From Psilocybe azurescens (taxonomy: Eukaryota > Basidiomycota > Agaricomycetes > Agaricales > Agrocybaceae): 58,648 nucleotides of DNA. The stretch covers positions 1-58,648 of the forward strand of contig JAJIRX010000222.1 of NCBI GenBank assembly GCA_023853785.1, given 5' to 3'. Positions 33,532-44,402 of the stretch are shown one piece after another (the first letter of the stretch is position 1; each line of letters begins with the position of its first letter). Both the position numbers and the translations under genes were made by a program. The notes beneath the pieces were generated by a model. It had not been told where the DNA came from. It did not search any database and saw nothing but the letters and a program-made list of their open reading frames with translations.

Positions 33532-34862
33532 ATGATCCAAGCCAAAATCCAAGAAGCCGCTACCCTCAAAAAGCTGCTTGATGGTAATACACACTCCGAC
33601 TGAGCGACTCTCTCTTCTTCCTCGTTGCGTGCAGCCATCAAAGAGCTCGTCACCGACGCCAACTTTGAGTGCAACAAAGAAGGCATCATGCTGCAAGCTA
33701 TGGACGACTCGCTCGTCTCGCTCGTCTCGGTCAATTTCGGTGCCCCGGGTTCACGCATCACTGCTGCGACCATCCCATGCTGCTGGGCGTGAACCTAACG
33801 TCGCCGACAAAGGTACTCAGGTGCGCAAAGACGATGGTATATGCACGTTAAAGGCCGCGGACGAGGTGGACGTGCTGAATCTGGTGTATGGAGCGAAAGT
33901 GCGTTTTTTTTCTGCTTTTTTATTTTTGCGTTTATGTGGCATGGGCGCGTCACGTCCTTTCCTTATTTTCGCCCCCTTTTCCCTTTCCCCCCTCTCTCCT
34001 CTCTTCTCCTCCTCACCCATCTAACCTCCCTCCCCTAGACTCTGACCGCATCGACGAATACGGCATGAAGCTCATGGATATCGATGCCAACACCCTCATC
34101 GTCCCCGAGACCAAATACGACGCGCGCGTCACGCTCCCCTCGTCCGAGTTCACGCGCATTGTGCGCGACCTCTCCTAGCTTGGCGAGAGCGTGCGCATCG
34201 AGGTCTCCAAGCAGGGCGTGCGGTTCACGAGCGACGGCGAGGTGGCGAATGGGAGCGTGATATTGCAGCAGAGCGACTGGGGGCATGTGAGCGAGGGCAC
34301 GATTAAGCCGAAAGTGGAGGAGGGCGCGGAGGGGAATGGGGAGGGGGATGAGGAGGCTAAGGAGGAGGTGGACGGGGAGGAGGGAAGTGGGAAGAATGCG
34401 AAAAAGCCAACGATCAAAAAGGAAAAGGCTGACGAGGACATTGAGATGGTCGAGGACGACGATGAGGACGACGAAGAGTTGTTCAAGCCCAAGGCGGACG
34501 ACGACGACGACGACGGGGATAACAAGAAGCGGAAGAAGAAGGTGCGTTGCGTTGCTTTTCTTTATTTTTTCCCTTTTCTTGCCATATTAACACCCTTTCC
34601 CTTTCGTCCTCACAGGCAAACGGCTCCTCCAAGGCCTCCAAAAAAGCCAAAACCTCCCCCCAAAAAATCATTCAAGTCCAAAGGCAAAGCCAAGTCCTCT
34701 GCTGAAGACGAGGACGACGACAGCATCCCCGCAGGCGTCGGCATCGAGATGAACCAGCACGTCTCGATCGCCTTCTCCCTCAAATATCTCGTCATCTTCT
34801 TCAAGAGCGCGTGTTTTAGCGGCAAGGTGCAGTTGTTGATGAGCAATGATGTGCCGTTGTTG
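33532..34862 (+). pseudogene. PCNA (DNA sliding clamp) copy, degraded and lacking its last exon
   Basis: Exon 1 (33532-33583, MIQAKIQEAATLKKLLD) joins by a 51-bp intron to [20 protein letters not shown] and [70 protein letters not shown] and LGESVRIEVSKQGVRF follow, as in PCNA. An acidic/basic insert of about 100 residues (DIEMVEDDDEDDEELF, KKRKKK) precedes the last part, GVGIEMNQHVSIAFSLKYLV to MSNDVPLL at 34862. Introns are retained, so it is not retro-copied. PCNA forms a ring that tethers polymerases. Defects: a TAG at 34176-34178 between DLS and LGE, frame changes near 33,750, 33,828, 34,038 and 34,660, and no exon for the usual YDFGQGYIRYYLAPKIG end within the next kilobase. Confidence 0.85.
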
Positions 34863-37069
34863 GTGGGTTTTCTTTTCTTTCTTTCTTTCTTTCTTTTTGC
34901 TTTGCTTTGCAAAAACTCCTTTTCATAGTGTACTCACAAGTCCGTTATGGTGTCGCAGTGTCTCGGTTTCTTCCTTCCTTCTTGAGTTTGAGTCTGCAGT
35001 GATCTACTCGATATTTCCGTTTTTCTTTCTTGTTCGGTGTTTTTTTTTTCTTGAATCGTCGTTGTCTTTTTCCGTTCGTCGGGGTCTTCTCTTTTCATCA
35101 TCATCATTTTCGAGTTCAAGTCCGAGTCCGTCCGTCCTTGACTCCCAGGGCAGCGTGTCTTCTTCCTTCCTTCTTGTACAATACTCTATATACTTACGAT
35201 TACTTGCTTATCCGACTTTTTTGTTTCAATGCCCAATGTTCAATGTTCGCGTTGTGTTCGTCTTTGGACGTTTTGTGTCTTTACCTTCGACATATGGTGT
35301 TCATCAGTCACGATTTCAATTATGATCGCTCTTGACATGTTCAAATGCAATTCGAGACGATGGGATGTATATAGGTTCGGGTATGATTATGATGTGATGC
35401 CTGCGCACTTCAGGTTCATGCTCGTGTTTAGATCAGGTTTGGATTTGGATTTTTTCTGAGGTGGGATGTACAAGCTTCAAGTATTGCGATGCGTCATGTT
35501 ATGTCGTAAAAATATGGTAACAACTTTCACAAAGGTGAAGCAATTGAGGTGAAGACACCTGCCCGCCATTTACTGGCTGGAAATGGTAATAGGTCATCTC
35601 TGGCTGTGCATGGAATCTGACCGTTTCGCGCTTATTCACATGCGCCACTCGTCGCACCCATTTCACTCTTTCACAATTCACTTCCCCTTTCGAGATTATG
35701 TCCGGGCAATGCATGAATCATTTGCTTTCGCTCCTGCTCATCTCATGTAAATATCACATTCTTATTTTTGTTTCAACATGCTCATTCTCTTCCTTGATCC
35801 CATATTAATTTCTCTGCTCTTCTCGTCTCAATTTCTCCGTATATTCATGACTCATTCTACATACTTGGATGGTATAAAATACTGCCCCGTTGTAGCGTAG
35901 AAAATCAGTTCAATCCATCCCTCTTTTTGACTCGTGTTCGCTCTCTATCTCGTCTTCTAATCTTGCTAATGACAAGATTAATTCTTATTACATTACTTAC
36001 ATACATAGTAGTCTACGGAACCCTCCTGAGTAAATGGAGTTTATTTTTGTTCACCTTTCGAACTCACAACGTCTCGCGACGTTTCGATGTATTTGTAATA
36101 CCATTAACAAAATTGAGGGCCTACAACCGACGGCCGAGAGAAAGAAAGCAAATATAGAGAACAGTAAGATAATGACCATAAGACATAGACAAGCGATGAC
36201 TTAGGTGCAAGACAAAACATGTTCCGCAAAATGGAACGTGGTTCTTTTGAAAATAGCTGAAATGGCTCAGCGAAGATTCCCTGGGTGCCTATAAAGGTAT
36301 TCAGGATAACAAAAATAGGAGATCAAAACGAGAACTAACCGATCCGTGAAACCAGCTTATGAAATTAGGGGAGGAATGATCACACAACGGGGGACCTATA
36401 TGCAAACAAGAAATCGACAGACTTGCCTCTATTTTAAACGTATGGCCCTAAGGACGGTCAGATCAATTATATGACTTGGTATGCAGGGCACAAAGACGAC
36501 GGCTCTGAGTATCTTTCAACCATTGAGAGTTGGGAACTGAAATTTGGAGCAGGTGCCTGGGTTCGGATATGTTATCGACAAGCGTAAGATGAATTGTAAT
36601 TCAAAGTGTGAAATAAAAAATTTACAAGAAAGCACGAGAGCGGAAGAATAGACCACATGCGATGTCATTTCATGTAGAAACCGAAAGCTTCAACCGAGAA
36701 GCTTACTTCTGATGCAAACTTTGAGCTAGGACGCAACGAAAGACATCCCATGATATAGAACGAGGCACACATTGACAGAGGCTTTGAAAGTCCAGGTGCA
36801 GGAGCTCTAGTTATCAATGAGGCTTGTTAGAAGTAAAAATCGGGAGAGTGAAACGAGAGATCCCAAAATTTCAAGCAAACTTTCAATACTGCCAATTATA
36901 GACAGCTATCGAGATGTGCATTAGAGGTATATGAGCGAAGAGAGTATGACAGAGGTCCATTGATGACCAGGGAGAGAACAGTAGACGTTGGTTGTGATGG
37001 TATACCTGGTTTGATACATCAGGTCCCATTTTCGTCTCCCTTTCATCTGATAATGAATGCGGCGGCTTT
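34863..37069. other. No supported gene
   Basis: Starts with T-rich, pyrimidine-rich DNA where the final PCNA exon would be expected. The rest is AT-rich with scattered short ORFs. Purine-rich DNA at 36,170-37,000 resembles the reverse of an intron-rich gene, but I can place only the exon at 37,109-37,216. Confidence 0.4.
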
Positions 37070-37108
37070 CTGCGGGACATCAGGTAATTAACGTCGTAGA
37101 TAACATAC

Positions 37109-37216
37109 CAAAGTCGTATAGGCCTCAACTGTTTCCGTAGATTCTGCTTTGACCTCTCCTACAAGAGCATCGAGACTGGATGCCAATTTCGTTGCCTTTG
37201 CCGGATACAAATTCAT
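37109..37216 (-). CDS. First exon of an unrecognised gene
   Basis: An ATG at 37216 opens exactly 36 codons (MNLYPAKATKLASSLDALVG, then EVKAESTETVEAYTTL) before a GTATGT donor at 37108. A CGCAG acceptor at 37070 gives a short 39-bp intron with a TTAAT branch-like sequence. The following exon begins AAAGCCGCCGCATTC and is open in more than one frame. Amphipathic, helix-prone composition. The rest of the gene could not be followed and no family was recognised. Confidence 0.35.
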
Positions 37217-37774
37217 ATCTTCGAATGACAGGGTAGTTCAGTAACGACTGGGTGCGGATGAGAAAGTAAATATGAGAAAACTACATGTAGGATAGGAGAC
37301 GAAGATGACCTTGAGTTATTGGGCTCACCAGGTGCAGATAATCTTGGGCGAAGATAGGATAAAAGAAAGAAATAAGGTTTTAAAAAAGACTGAAAGGAAA
37401 CCTACATGATATACGATGAACTCGACAGAGATCTTCGGCACTGGGTGGAACAGTTGGTCGAGGGAATTATGGAGTCACAGGTGCCGGGAAATGTATGATC
37501 GGTTGGGTGTTCGAATGGTCTGGGAGATCGGACAGCGAGAAGGCAGGTAATTAGTACGTAAGGAAAATGATAAAAAGAGCAAAGATATCAAAAGGAGGCC
37601 CGGAAAGGATAGAAAATAGCAAAATCGGCGACGCGAAGGAAACGTGTAGAAGACGAACTTTGCTTCCAATGCATACACTGCACTGCTCAGCCACCCACCA
37701 AACCACGGACCAGACAGGGACAAGGAACGTACATCGTGAAAAGTAACTTCACACGGCTCTTCGAGCTTAGAGCC

Positions 37775-38405
37775 TCATAGGACAGCGGCCATGACCCACT
37801 CGACATTCTCGTCGTCGTAGCGCACCCCATTTCTCTCCAGGGTCTCTATCCACTCTTCTTTCGCCGCACGGACGTCTCCGTTTCCATTTCTCTTTTCATC
37901 ACCCTCCTCTCCGTATCCAGAAAAGAAACCCAGACTCGCAAGGAGCTCATCCATCGGCTGCCTTGAACGCCTCGACGACGGCCTTGCCTGTGTAACGGTA
38001 CTTCAGCTCGGCTGGGGAGAGCGCGGGATTGGTCGAGGTAGTCAGGTGGAGGAGCGTACTCGAGACAAATGGGATGACTAAGCCAGCACTGGAGAAGAGG
38101 GGTAGCGCAGATTCAGTGGGATAGACTGGGCGGAGGAGCACGGCAGCGACCAGGCGGCGCCGTTGGGATCGAAAGAGAAGTAGTGGTTCTCAGAGCCCAG
38201 TAGGGTAGGGGTGTATACGATCTCTGCAGATCAACATATCATCGTCGCTGGCAGGGATTCTTGCAGGCCAGGCGTGGGTGCTGAGGACTGAGGGGGCAGG
38301 AAGAGGGAGGTGAGTGTCCGCGCAACACTGATAGGGTGCAAGTGCGACCACATTGCGCAGATCTTGGCTGGTGCGGGTATATGTGTCATGGAATGAGCAC
38401 GACAT
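37775..38405 (-). CDS. Hypothetical protein, frame-broken
   Basis: Strong coding character in three successive minus-strand frames: TPTLLGSENHYFSFDPNGAA, then VLLRPVYPTESALPLFSSAG and further to AELKYRYTGKAVVEAFKAAD, then DELLASLGFFSGYGEEGDEK to NVEWVMAAVL and a TGA at 37775-37777. One-base frame changes near 38,150 and 37,972 separate them. The region upstream to 38,405 is open but weaker. The protein has a hydrophobic, Ser/Thr-rich middle and an acidic C-terminus. No family recognised. It is close to the plus-strand segment at 38,667 and diverges from it. Confidence 0.45.
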
Positions 38406-38666
38406 GGAGTGTTAAAGGTGTGCTATGTTTTTCAGCTGTTCTCTTTTCCTTTCTTTCCCTTCTATACCTCTCCTCCTCTCCCATCTCACTCCTTCCCCAC
38501 ACATTCCTCGCAAACACAAACAACTTACTCACCCGTCCCCTCCCATACACAGAATACCACGACCTCATCCGGTGCCAAATCCACCCGCTGTTCGACCTAT
38601 CCACCCGCTCCCTTGCTCTCTCCCTTTCCCTGTGTGCCCCGCGCTCCGCCTCTTCCTTCTCCCCAG

Positions 38667-38862
38667 GGAGCTATGGGAGAGAGAGTCCAGTGTGTGGGAG
38701 GACGGGGATGGGGCGGGAGTGTAGCTGGGCAGGGAGTGGGTGGAGGACGTGGTTAGGCGCGGAATTGTGCAGGTGGGTTTTCTGGGGAGCAAGTTCTGGC
38801 TGGAGGGGCTTGTGCGCGATCCGAAAGGCGTGTGGGATATGCGGACTGCTGCTGTGGACTGA
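38667..38862 (+). CDS. Exon of an unrecognised gene with an internal stop
   Basis: After a TTCTCCCCAG acceptor a single frame reads ELWERESSVWEDGDGAGV, a TAG at 38722-38724, then REWVEDVVRRGIVQVGFLGS, KFWLEGLVRDPKGVWD and a TGA at 38860-38862. Upstream, TEYHDLIRCQIHPLFDLSTR (about 38,545-38,610) looks like the previous exon, ending at a donor I cannot fix. No family recognised. The LTR retrotransposon is inserted about 200 bp downstream. Confidence 0.4.
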
Positions 38863-39061
38863 TTGACGCTGGTTTGGGCTGTGTTGTGCAGGGTCACGGC
38901 TCTCGTGAGGGACGCGAGCTATAGCTCTTCCTCTTCCTCTTCGACGGAACACTACACCTACACCCCGTCTCATACGGAGCGCACACCATGCACATACGCA
39001 CAGGCACGCCGTCGCCGTATCACTCCTCAAGTTCCACCTGTTGTCCAATGCCAACGCCAAC

Positions 39062-39066
39062 GCGCA
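39062..39066. repeat. Target-site duplication, left copy (GCGCA)
   Basis: GCGCA directly precedes the 5' LTR and is repeated directly after the 3' LTR at 48758-48762. A 5-bp duplication is usual for Ty3/gypsy integration. Confidence 0.9.
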
Positions 39067-39405
39067 TGTAACGGATCGGTCATCGTGACGCGTACCGTTG
39101 ACTATTTGTCATACGATTTCTCTGATATCTTTCTTTCCGGTGCCTTGCCTGGACTCTTGCACTCGTTATCATACACTCTGCCTGCTGCGGTCGTTCCTTA
39201 CCTTGATTGTTTCACCTGACTTACACATTCCTTATTATTACCTTTATTTCCATTAGGACTCTTAGAGTAACTATATAACCTACACCTCTACTCGTTGAGT
39301 CCCCAGTGAATTCATAAACGTTAAACCCGTCTCTAGAGTTCCTCTGTGTGCCGATTCGCAACCCAGAACGCTTACCAAGCTACTCTGTGTCACCCAATCG
39401 TTACA
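39067..39405 (+). repeat. 5' LTR (339 bp)
   Basis: Begins TGTAACGGATCGG and ends CCAATCGTTACA, with 7-bp terminal inverted repeats TGTAACG/CGTTACA. By eye it is identical to the 3' LTR over its whole length. AACTATATAACC near 39,275 could serve as a TATA-like element. Confidence 0.95.
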
Positions 39406-39562
39406 TCTTTTGACGCTTCTACACAAAAACCTCTCTCTACCTCTCTGATTTATCGTTGCTCGCTGTTCGGAACCTCGGCCTGATCAACCGTACCACCAAC
39501 ACTTGCAACACTAGACTTATATTTCTGTTTCTATTATCTTCGTAAGTTTTCATTATCTAAAA

Positions 39563-41647
39563 ATGTCATTTATCTCTTCTAGTCAGAACCCCCACAAGTA
39601 TACCCTTCGTCGTCGAGCTGGAGGCGCAGTTGCCAAAGCTGAATCCATTCGCGACATTCCTTCTCTGGCGGAAGCCACCCGGTTCAAGGCCGTGGGAGTG
39701 AAGCCGGAGCAGAGACCTTAGTCGACCGCAACAGCGGGAACGACTCCGACAGTCCGCGACGCTCGTACAGCGACGTTGCGGCGTCGAGACCTCCCTCTCC
39801 TACCGTTAGTAATAATGGTGCTGAGGCGAACCCCAGCATGCCGCCGGTGATTAATCCCGGGCTGCTGAGAGAGACAAGTACTATCGTACCAGACTTAGAT
39901 ACTCTTGTCATAGATTATCCTGTTGATCAGGTGTCACCAGAACTGGCTGACAGTTCTGATGAGAATAATGAAGGGGTTTGGACTGAAGTCAAGCGCAGAC
40001 GTGCGCGTAGCCCAGAACTGGTGGCCAAGAAGGTCAGTGAGAATCATGGCTCCAGTATGAAAGCCAAGGGGTTAGAGCCCGAAAAGGCTGTTGCTGTAAC
40101 TGAAGCAACTAAAGCCCTGACTGCGGAGCAGCAGGAACAAATTTCTCGCCGGTACAAAAATATAGAAAAATTCCGCGCGAAGAATCACCTTCTCGAGGGA
40201 AGGAACATCCAAGAATAAAGGAAAAGCCGTTGATCCCCGTAATTGGGGTGCGGTTCAACTAAGCGAGGAAGAATTTGATGAGGACGCGCAACGTGCCGCT
40301 CTGGAATCTTTCAGATTGCAAAGGAGAAGGACGTTCCTCCCCATGTGGAACGATCCGAGCCTGACCGCAGGGATAAGGGGCGGGAGAAGTCTCGACCACA
40401 AGAAGAGACCACATCCCAACAGGTCTCAGCTAATGTTGACGTATCACGTAGTCATGCCAAACAAGCGCCGGTCAACATACCTGCAGAACGTAAGTCCAAA
40501 AACCAAAGAATGCGATGCCGACGGCTGTCCAGCCTGTTGCACAAGTAGCACCTAAGAGCTACATTGGTATTGCCTTGAAGAAGCTCCGACATCTAGATCG
40601 CACTGCACGGAAAAATAATCGTCATTCAGAGTCTGAAGGGGACCCTTCCAGTTCGGACTCATCAAGTTCGACGTCAAGCAGCTCTTCTGGTTCCTCGCGG
40701 TCGCCCAGTCCGACTCCCTCAAAGTCCACTACTTCGAAAAAGAAGAGGTCGCGATCTAAATCCAGCAATAAGAGGTCTAAGAAACATAGATCTCGCAAAT
40801 CGCGATCCCGGAGTCGTGGTAATTACAAAGTGTTCCGTCCACGAGAATACAAAGGAAATGCTGATATTAGGGAGTATCATCGATTTGTAAAGAAGGTGCA
40901 TCCTACATTGCGGATAGTCGCATTCCAGGACGAAGAGCCTGTTCAGCTCTGTCGCATTTTATGTCCGGAAAGGCGTATGATTTCTATACCCAGAAGGTCT
41001 CTATGACCGAAGAAGATTGGTCTCTTGAGGACTTCTTCACTGAGTTATTTAATTATTGCTTTCCATTAGACTACAGAATGCGTCTCAGGGAACGCTTAAA
41101 TCGTTGTGTTCAAGGAACACGATCTGTGACTGCATTTTCATATGAGCTGGAAGAACTATTCAATATGATTGGATCAGTAGATGACCGGCTTCGAGTGTAT
41201 TCACTCTGGAACGGTCTGAAAGATTCTATTCAAGCCAGTCTATGGAAAGATAGCTTCAATCCAGAGATATCAACCTGGGAAGAAGTGCTCACCAAAGCTC
41301 AGATTATTGAAATCTCAGAAAGCGTTTATTCAGGACGAAATCGTCATGGGAAAGGTGGAGGAATGATCCCTCCATCAAGCATGAATAATTCTGGAGGATA
41401 TTATAACTCCAAGAAACATAACTCGAGCAAGAATAGCTCAAGTAAAGGGACATCTCATGCATCTCCTCATGGCGGTAACGCTCAAGCCAACGGGTCGAAA
41501 CAGAGATCACATTCATCTAAACCAAGCAATAGCCGGGACCATTCACGATCTAATTCCAAGTTTAATAAAGATCATAAAATCGCCAGTCCTTTCGGACAAG
41601 GAGCTTGCAGAACGGAGGGCGGAAGGACGTTGCTTCCGTTGCAATGA
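39563..41647 (+). CDS. Retrotransposon Gag (capsid) region, several frame changes
   Basis: Starts at ATG 39563 (MSFISSSQNPHKYTLRRRAG). A frame change near 39,690 leads to a disordered acidic segment (DRNSGNDSDSPRRSYSDVAA). A Ser/Arg-rich block follows (about 40,620-40,820, SRSPSPTPSKSTTSKKKRSR). The capsid-like domain runs from 40,830 to 41,320 with FRPREYKGNADIREYHRFVK, FMSGKAYDFYTQKV, CFPLDYRMRLRERLNRC and FSYELEELFNMIGSVDDRLR. Further one-base changes lie near 40,200, 40,510, 40,960 and 41,560. Gag proteins assemble the virus-like particle in the cytoplasm. The domain order is intact, so the frame changes are either recent mutations or sequencing errors. Confidence 0.85.
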
Positions 41648-44402
41648 AACTGGACATCTGAAGCGAAATTGTCCGCAGGGAGCGTCCGTAAAATGGTCTG
41701 GAAACAAGCCACCAGGAGTACCTAACTTCAACATGGAAATAAGCGCTGATGATCAGCACTCTGAGCTCTCAGTTGAAGTACTGGAAGAATTACCGCTTGG
41801 GTCAATGTCTTATTCAGTACATAATCAGCTAGATCAGGCATTGTTTCGAGACCTTCCTGAGCCAGAATGGCGTCAGTGGAGGCCCGACTATCCTCGAAAA
41901 GAATTGGGATATGCACCTGGTATCATGGGGCAATATATCTTAAATGAGATGCAACCTTATCCAGAGGATGCACGGTTTATGGATCAAGTATATTCTGATA
42001 ATTTTCCATTGGAAGATCGGTTCAGGATCTACCAGTTAGACAATGGTCTACTGCGATTTAAACCATATTTAATCGTATCAGATGATCTAACTGGGTTCCA
42101 GGTCAAGTTATCACGATCTCAATTGGAGAATCCGCACTTCGATATTGCAAGATGGTATATTCAGAAGCGCCTCGCTCATTTCAATTTACCTGCGGATCAC
42201 CCGGATTGGACTGGAGTGGAGCATCGTATGGGCTCAGCTTGGGCAGAGGTCGGACGATTTTTACTTGCGGATGGAATTACTTCCAGCTATCCAAACATGA
42301 CGCCAGATATGCACCATGAAGATCGGTTCTGGATAGGCCCTTCTCCAGAATCCGATGATTTCTATTTAATTGAGGATCATGACCTTGATCTACGTACATC
42401 AATATCAAAGTCTTGTCTTGAGAATGACCATATCAATCTGGTAGAATGGTATAATAAGGAGCTTACACGATCAGGGAATTATGCAATGCTATATGAGGAT
42501 AGGACAATTCCCTACCTGGAAGACGTCTATCAGCTATCAATCATTCACCCTGAACCGGATGAACCAGAGTATGACGACTTACCAGATCTACAATCAGTGT
42601 CAGAGTCAGATTTTAATGAGTACGAAGAAATACCTGATTTACAGATGATGTCCACATCGGACTCAGTTGCAGATACGGAGGAGCACTCACCAATATATGA
42701 ATCAAGAGATACTCATAATGAAAATGATGTGATTAGGATTAGGTTCCGGCGTGCTGCGATGCAAGCACCTCCACCAACACCAGAAGATCATGATCTAGAA
42801 GAGGACGAGATATCTGAATTGTCCCTTGACGACATGGATCACGAAGGCTGGGGAAAGGTTGGAGATTCCCTGGGAGATCGAATGATTGAAATACTGAATC
42901 AGCATCCTGAGTATCCTGGAGATGAAGATCATTCCATACACCCAACACACTGGGAAGGTCTGCCTCGATTCGAAATTCATAGGGATACCAGATTCGGATT
43001 CTATGAGTTGTTTGACCGACGACGAGGTATGGAGGTCTGTATTCATGCTGCCCGATTGCGTCATGAATTATTTTCAGTCACCAAATGGTATGCCGAGCTC
43101 TGCGCTCTTAAAGCTAGGCTACCACATCCCTACCGTGTAGTCAGCTTCTGGATGCGTCGACATCAATACCATGAAACTATTATGGGAACTGTGCGTGAAG
43201 AACGAGCTCAGCGGCTGCTTGAGCTAGGATCACCTTATGATCACGAAGCAGAAGATTTCGAACCATTTGCTACACGTTTCCGTGTAGAATCAAGTGTCTT
43301 TGAACCCCATCACTTAATTATCTATGATGGGTTCAGAGATTTGCGATCTTATCTGTCCAACGAGCTTATGGAGAACCCAGAATTTAATATTATTCATTGG
43401 TATCAGTTCAGACTTCTGCAACATGATATGAAGGACTATTTCATTGATTCCGATGATGGGGACGATGATTCCGATGGTTCAGATGACTCTTCTGATGATT
43501 TTCCGAGCATGGCATCAGTGGCTGCCAATCAAAATCGATGGGAGGAAATTCTACCATATGTGCAGGATTTAATTCATGAGAAGGTTGACCCCATTCAACG
43601 GATGCAGACAGAGCTTAATGGAATACAAGTTGATCGCAGGAAATATCCTGCAGTACAGCGAACAGCTGCAGTTGTCAAAGACAAGGCTAGAGTCTTGCCT
43701 AAACCTGTAGTAATTACGGTGCAGATTAATGGAAACCCTGTCCGGGCATTAATAGATTCAGGCTCACTGGGAGACTTTATGTCGTCCACAGTAGCTGATC
43801 AACTCAAATTGCGTTGTGAGAAACTCGATGAATCCCTGTCATTGCAGCTTGCAGTGCAAGGTTCTCGTTCTAAAATTAATTCCAGAACAAGATGCCGCTT
43901 CCAATATCAAAAGATTGATGAGGAACGTACCTTCGACATAATTAATTTAAATAACTATGATGTAATTTTGGGTACGCCATGGATGTACCAACATCAAGTT
44001 TGTATTGGGCTGAATCCAGCTCGGGTTGTAATTGGAAGCAACATCGCCATTGCCATTAAATCAGGAGTGGATACTAAATTACTTTCCCAAGCCATATCCT
44101 TGGGAACAGATGAGCTTGAAATGGCACGAGAAGAATTGCGCAAGTATGTGGAACCATTATGCAAAGAAGTAGGAGACACTGAACTACCTCCATTCCGAGC
44201 AATTAACCATACTATTCCACTGATAGATGTGAATAAAACATATCCATGGCGGCCATCACGATGCCCTGAAGCTTTCCGAGCTCAATGGGCTGAAAAACGC
44301 GATGCTTATTTGAAATCAGGAAGATGGAAAATTACTTCGGCAGGGAACACTGTGCCTATGCTTCTGATTCCGAAGCCATGCAAAGATGGAAAGCCGAGCT
44401 GA
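41457..44402 (+). CDS. Gag knuckle, repeat-module linker, protease and start of RT (981-codon ORF)
   Basis: The longest ORF of the window. The CCHC zinc knuckle CFRCNETGHLKRNC lies at 41631-41672. A linker of about 690 residues follows, with four diverged copies of a ~60-residue module (about 42,008-42,200, 42,312-42,476, 42,958-43,130 and 43,267-43,435) having a RF-x-I/V start and a WY near the end. Acidic segments separate them. The protease has ALIDSGSLGDFMSS (DSG at 43755-43763) and VILGTPWM. The ORF ends early in the reverse transcriptase (WRPSRCPEAFRAQWAEKRDA, then MLLIPKPCKDGKP), where a frame change at about 44,395 interrupts the frame. The true translation start is upstream in Gag, not at 41457. 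Confidence 0.85.
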   Translation: MHLLMAVTLKPTGRNRDHIHLNQAIAGTIHDLIPSLIKIIKSPVLSDKELAERRAEGRCFRCNETGHLKRNCPQGASVKWSGNKPPGVPNFNMEISADDQHSELSVEVLEELPLGSMSYSVHNQLDQALFRDLPEPEWRQWRPDYPRKELGYAPGIMGQYILNEMQPYPEDARFMDQVYSDNFPLEDRFRIYQLDNGLLRFKPYLIVSDDLTGFQVKLSRSQLENPHFDIARWYIQKRLAHFNLPADHPDWTGVEHRMGSAWAEVGRFLLADGITSSYPNMTPDMHHEDRFWIGPSPESDDFYLIEDHDLDLRTSISKSCLENDHINLVEWYNKELTRSGNYAMLYEDRTIPYLEDVYQLSIIHPEPDEPEYDDLPDLQSVSESDFNEYEEIPDLQMMSTSDSVADTEEHSPIYESRDTHNENDVIRIRFRRAAMQAPPPTPEDHDLEEDEISELSLDDMDHEGWGKVGDSLGDRMIEILNQHPEYPGDEDHSIHPTHWEGLPRFEIHRDTRFGFYELFDRRRGMEVCIHAARLRHELFSVTKWYAELCALKARLPHPYRVVSFWMRRHQYHETIMGTVREERAQRLLELGSPYDHEAEDFEPFATRFRVESSVFEPHHLIIYDGFRDLRSYLSNELMENPEFNIIHWYQFRLLQHDMKDYFIDSDDGDDDSDGSDDSSDDFPSMASVAANQNRWEEILPYVQDLIHEKVDPIQRMQTELNGIQVDRRKYPAVQRTAAVVKDKARVLPKPVVITVQINGNPVRALIDSGSLGDFMSSTVADQLKLRCEKLDESLSLQLAVQGSRSKINSRTRCRFQYQKIDEERTFDIINLNNYDVILGTPWMYQHQVCIGLNPARVVIGSNIAIAIKSGVDTKLLSQAISLGTDELEMAREELRKYVEPLCKEVGDTELPPFRAINHTIPLIDVNKTYPWRPSRCPEAFRAQWAEKRDAYLKSGRWKITSAGNTVPMLLIPKPCKDGKPS

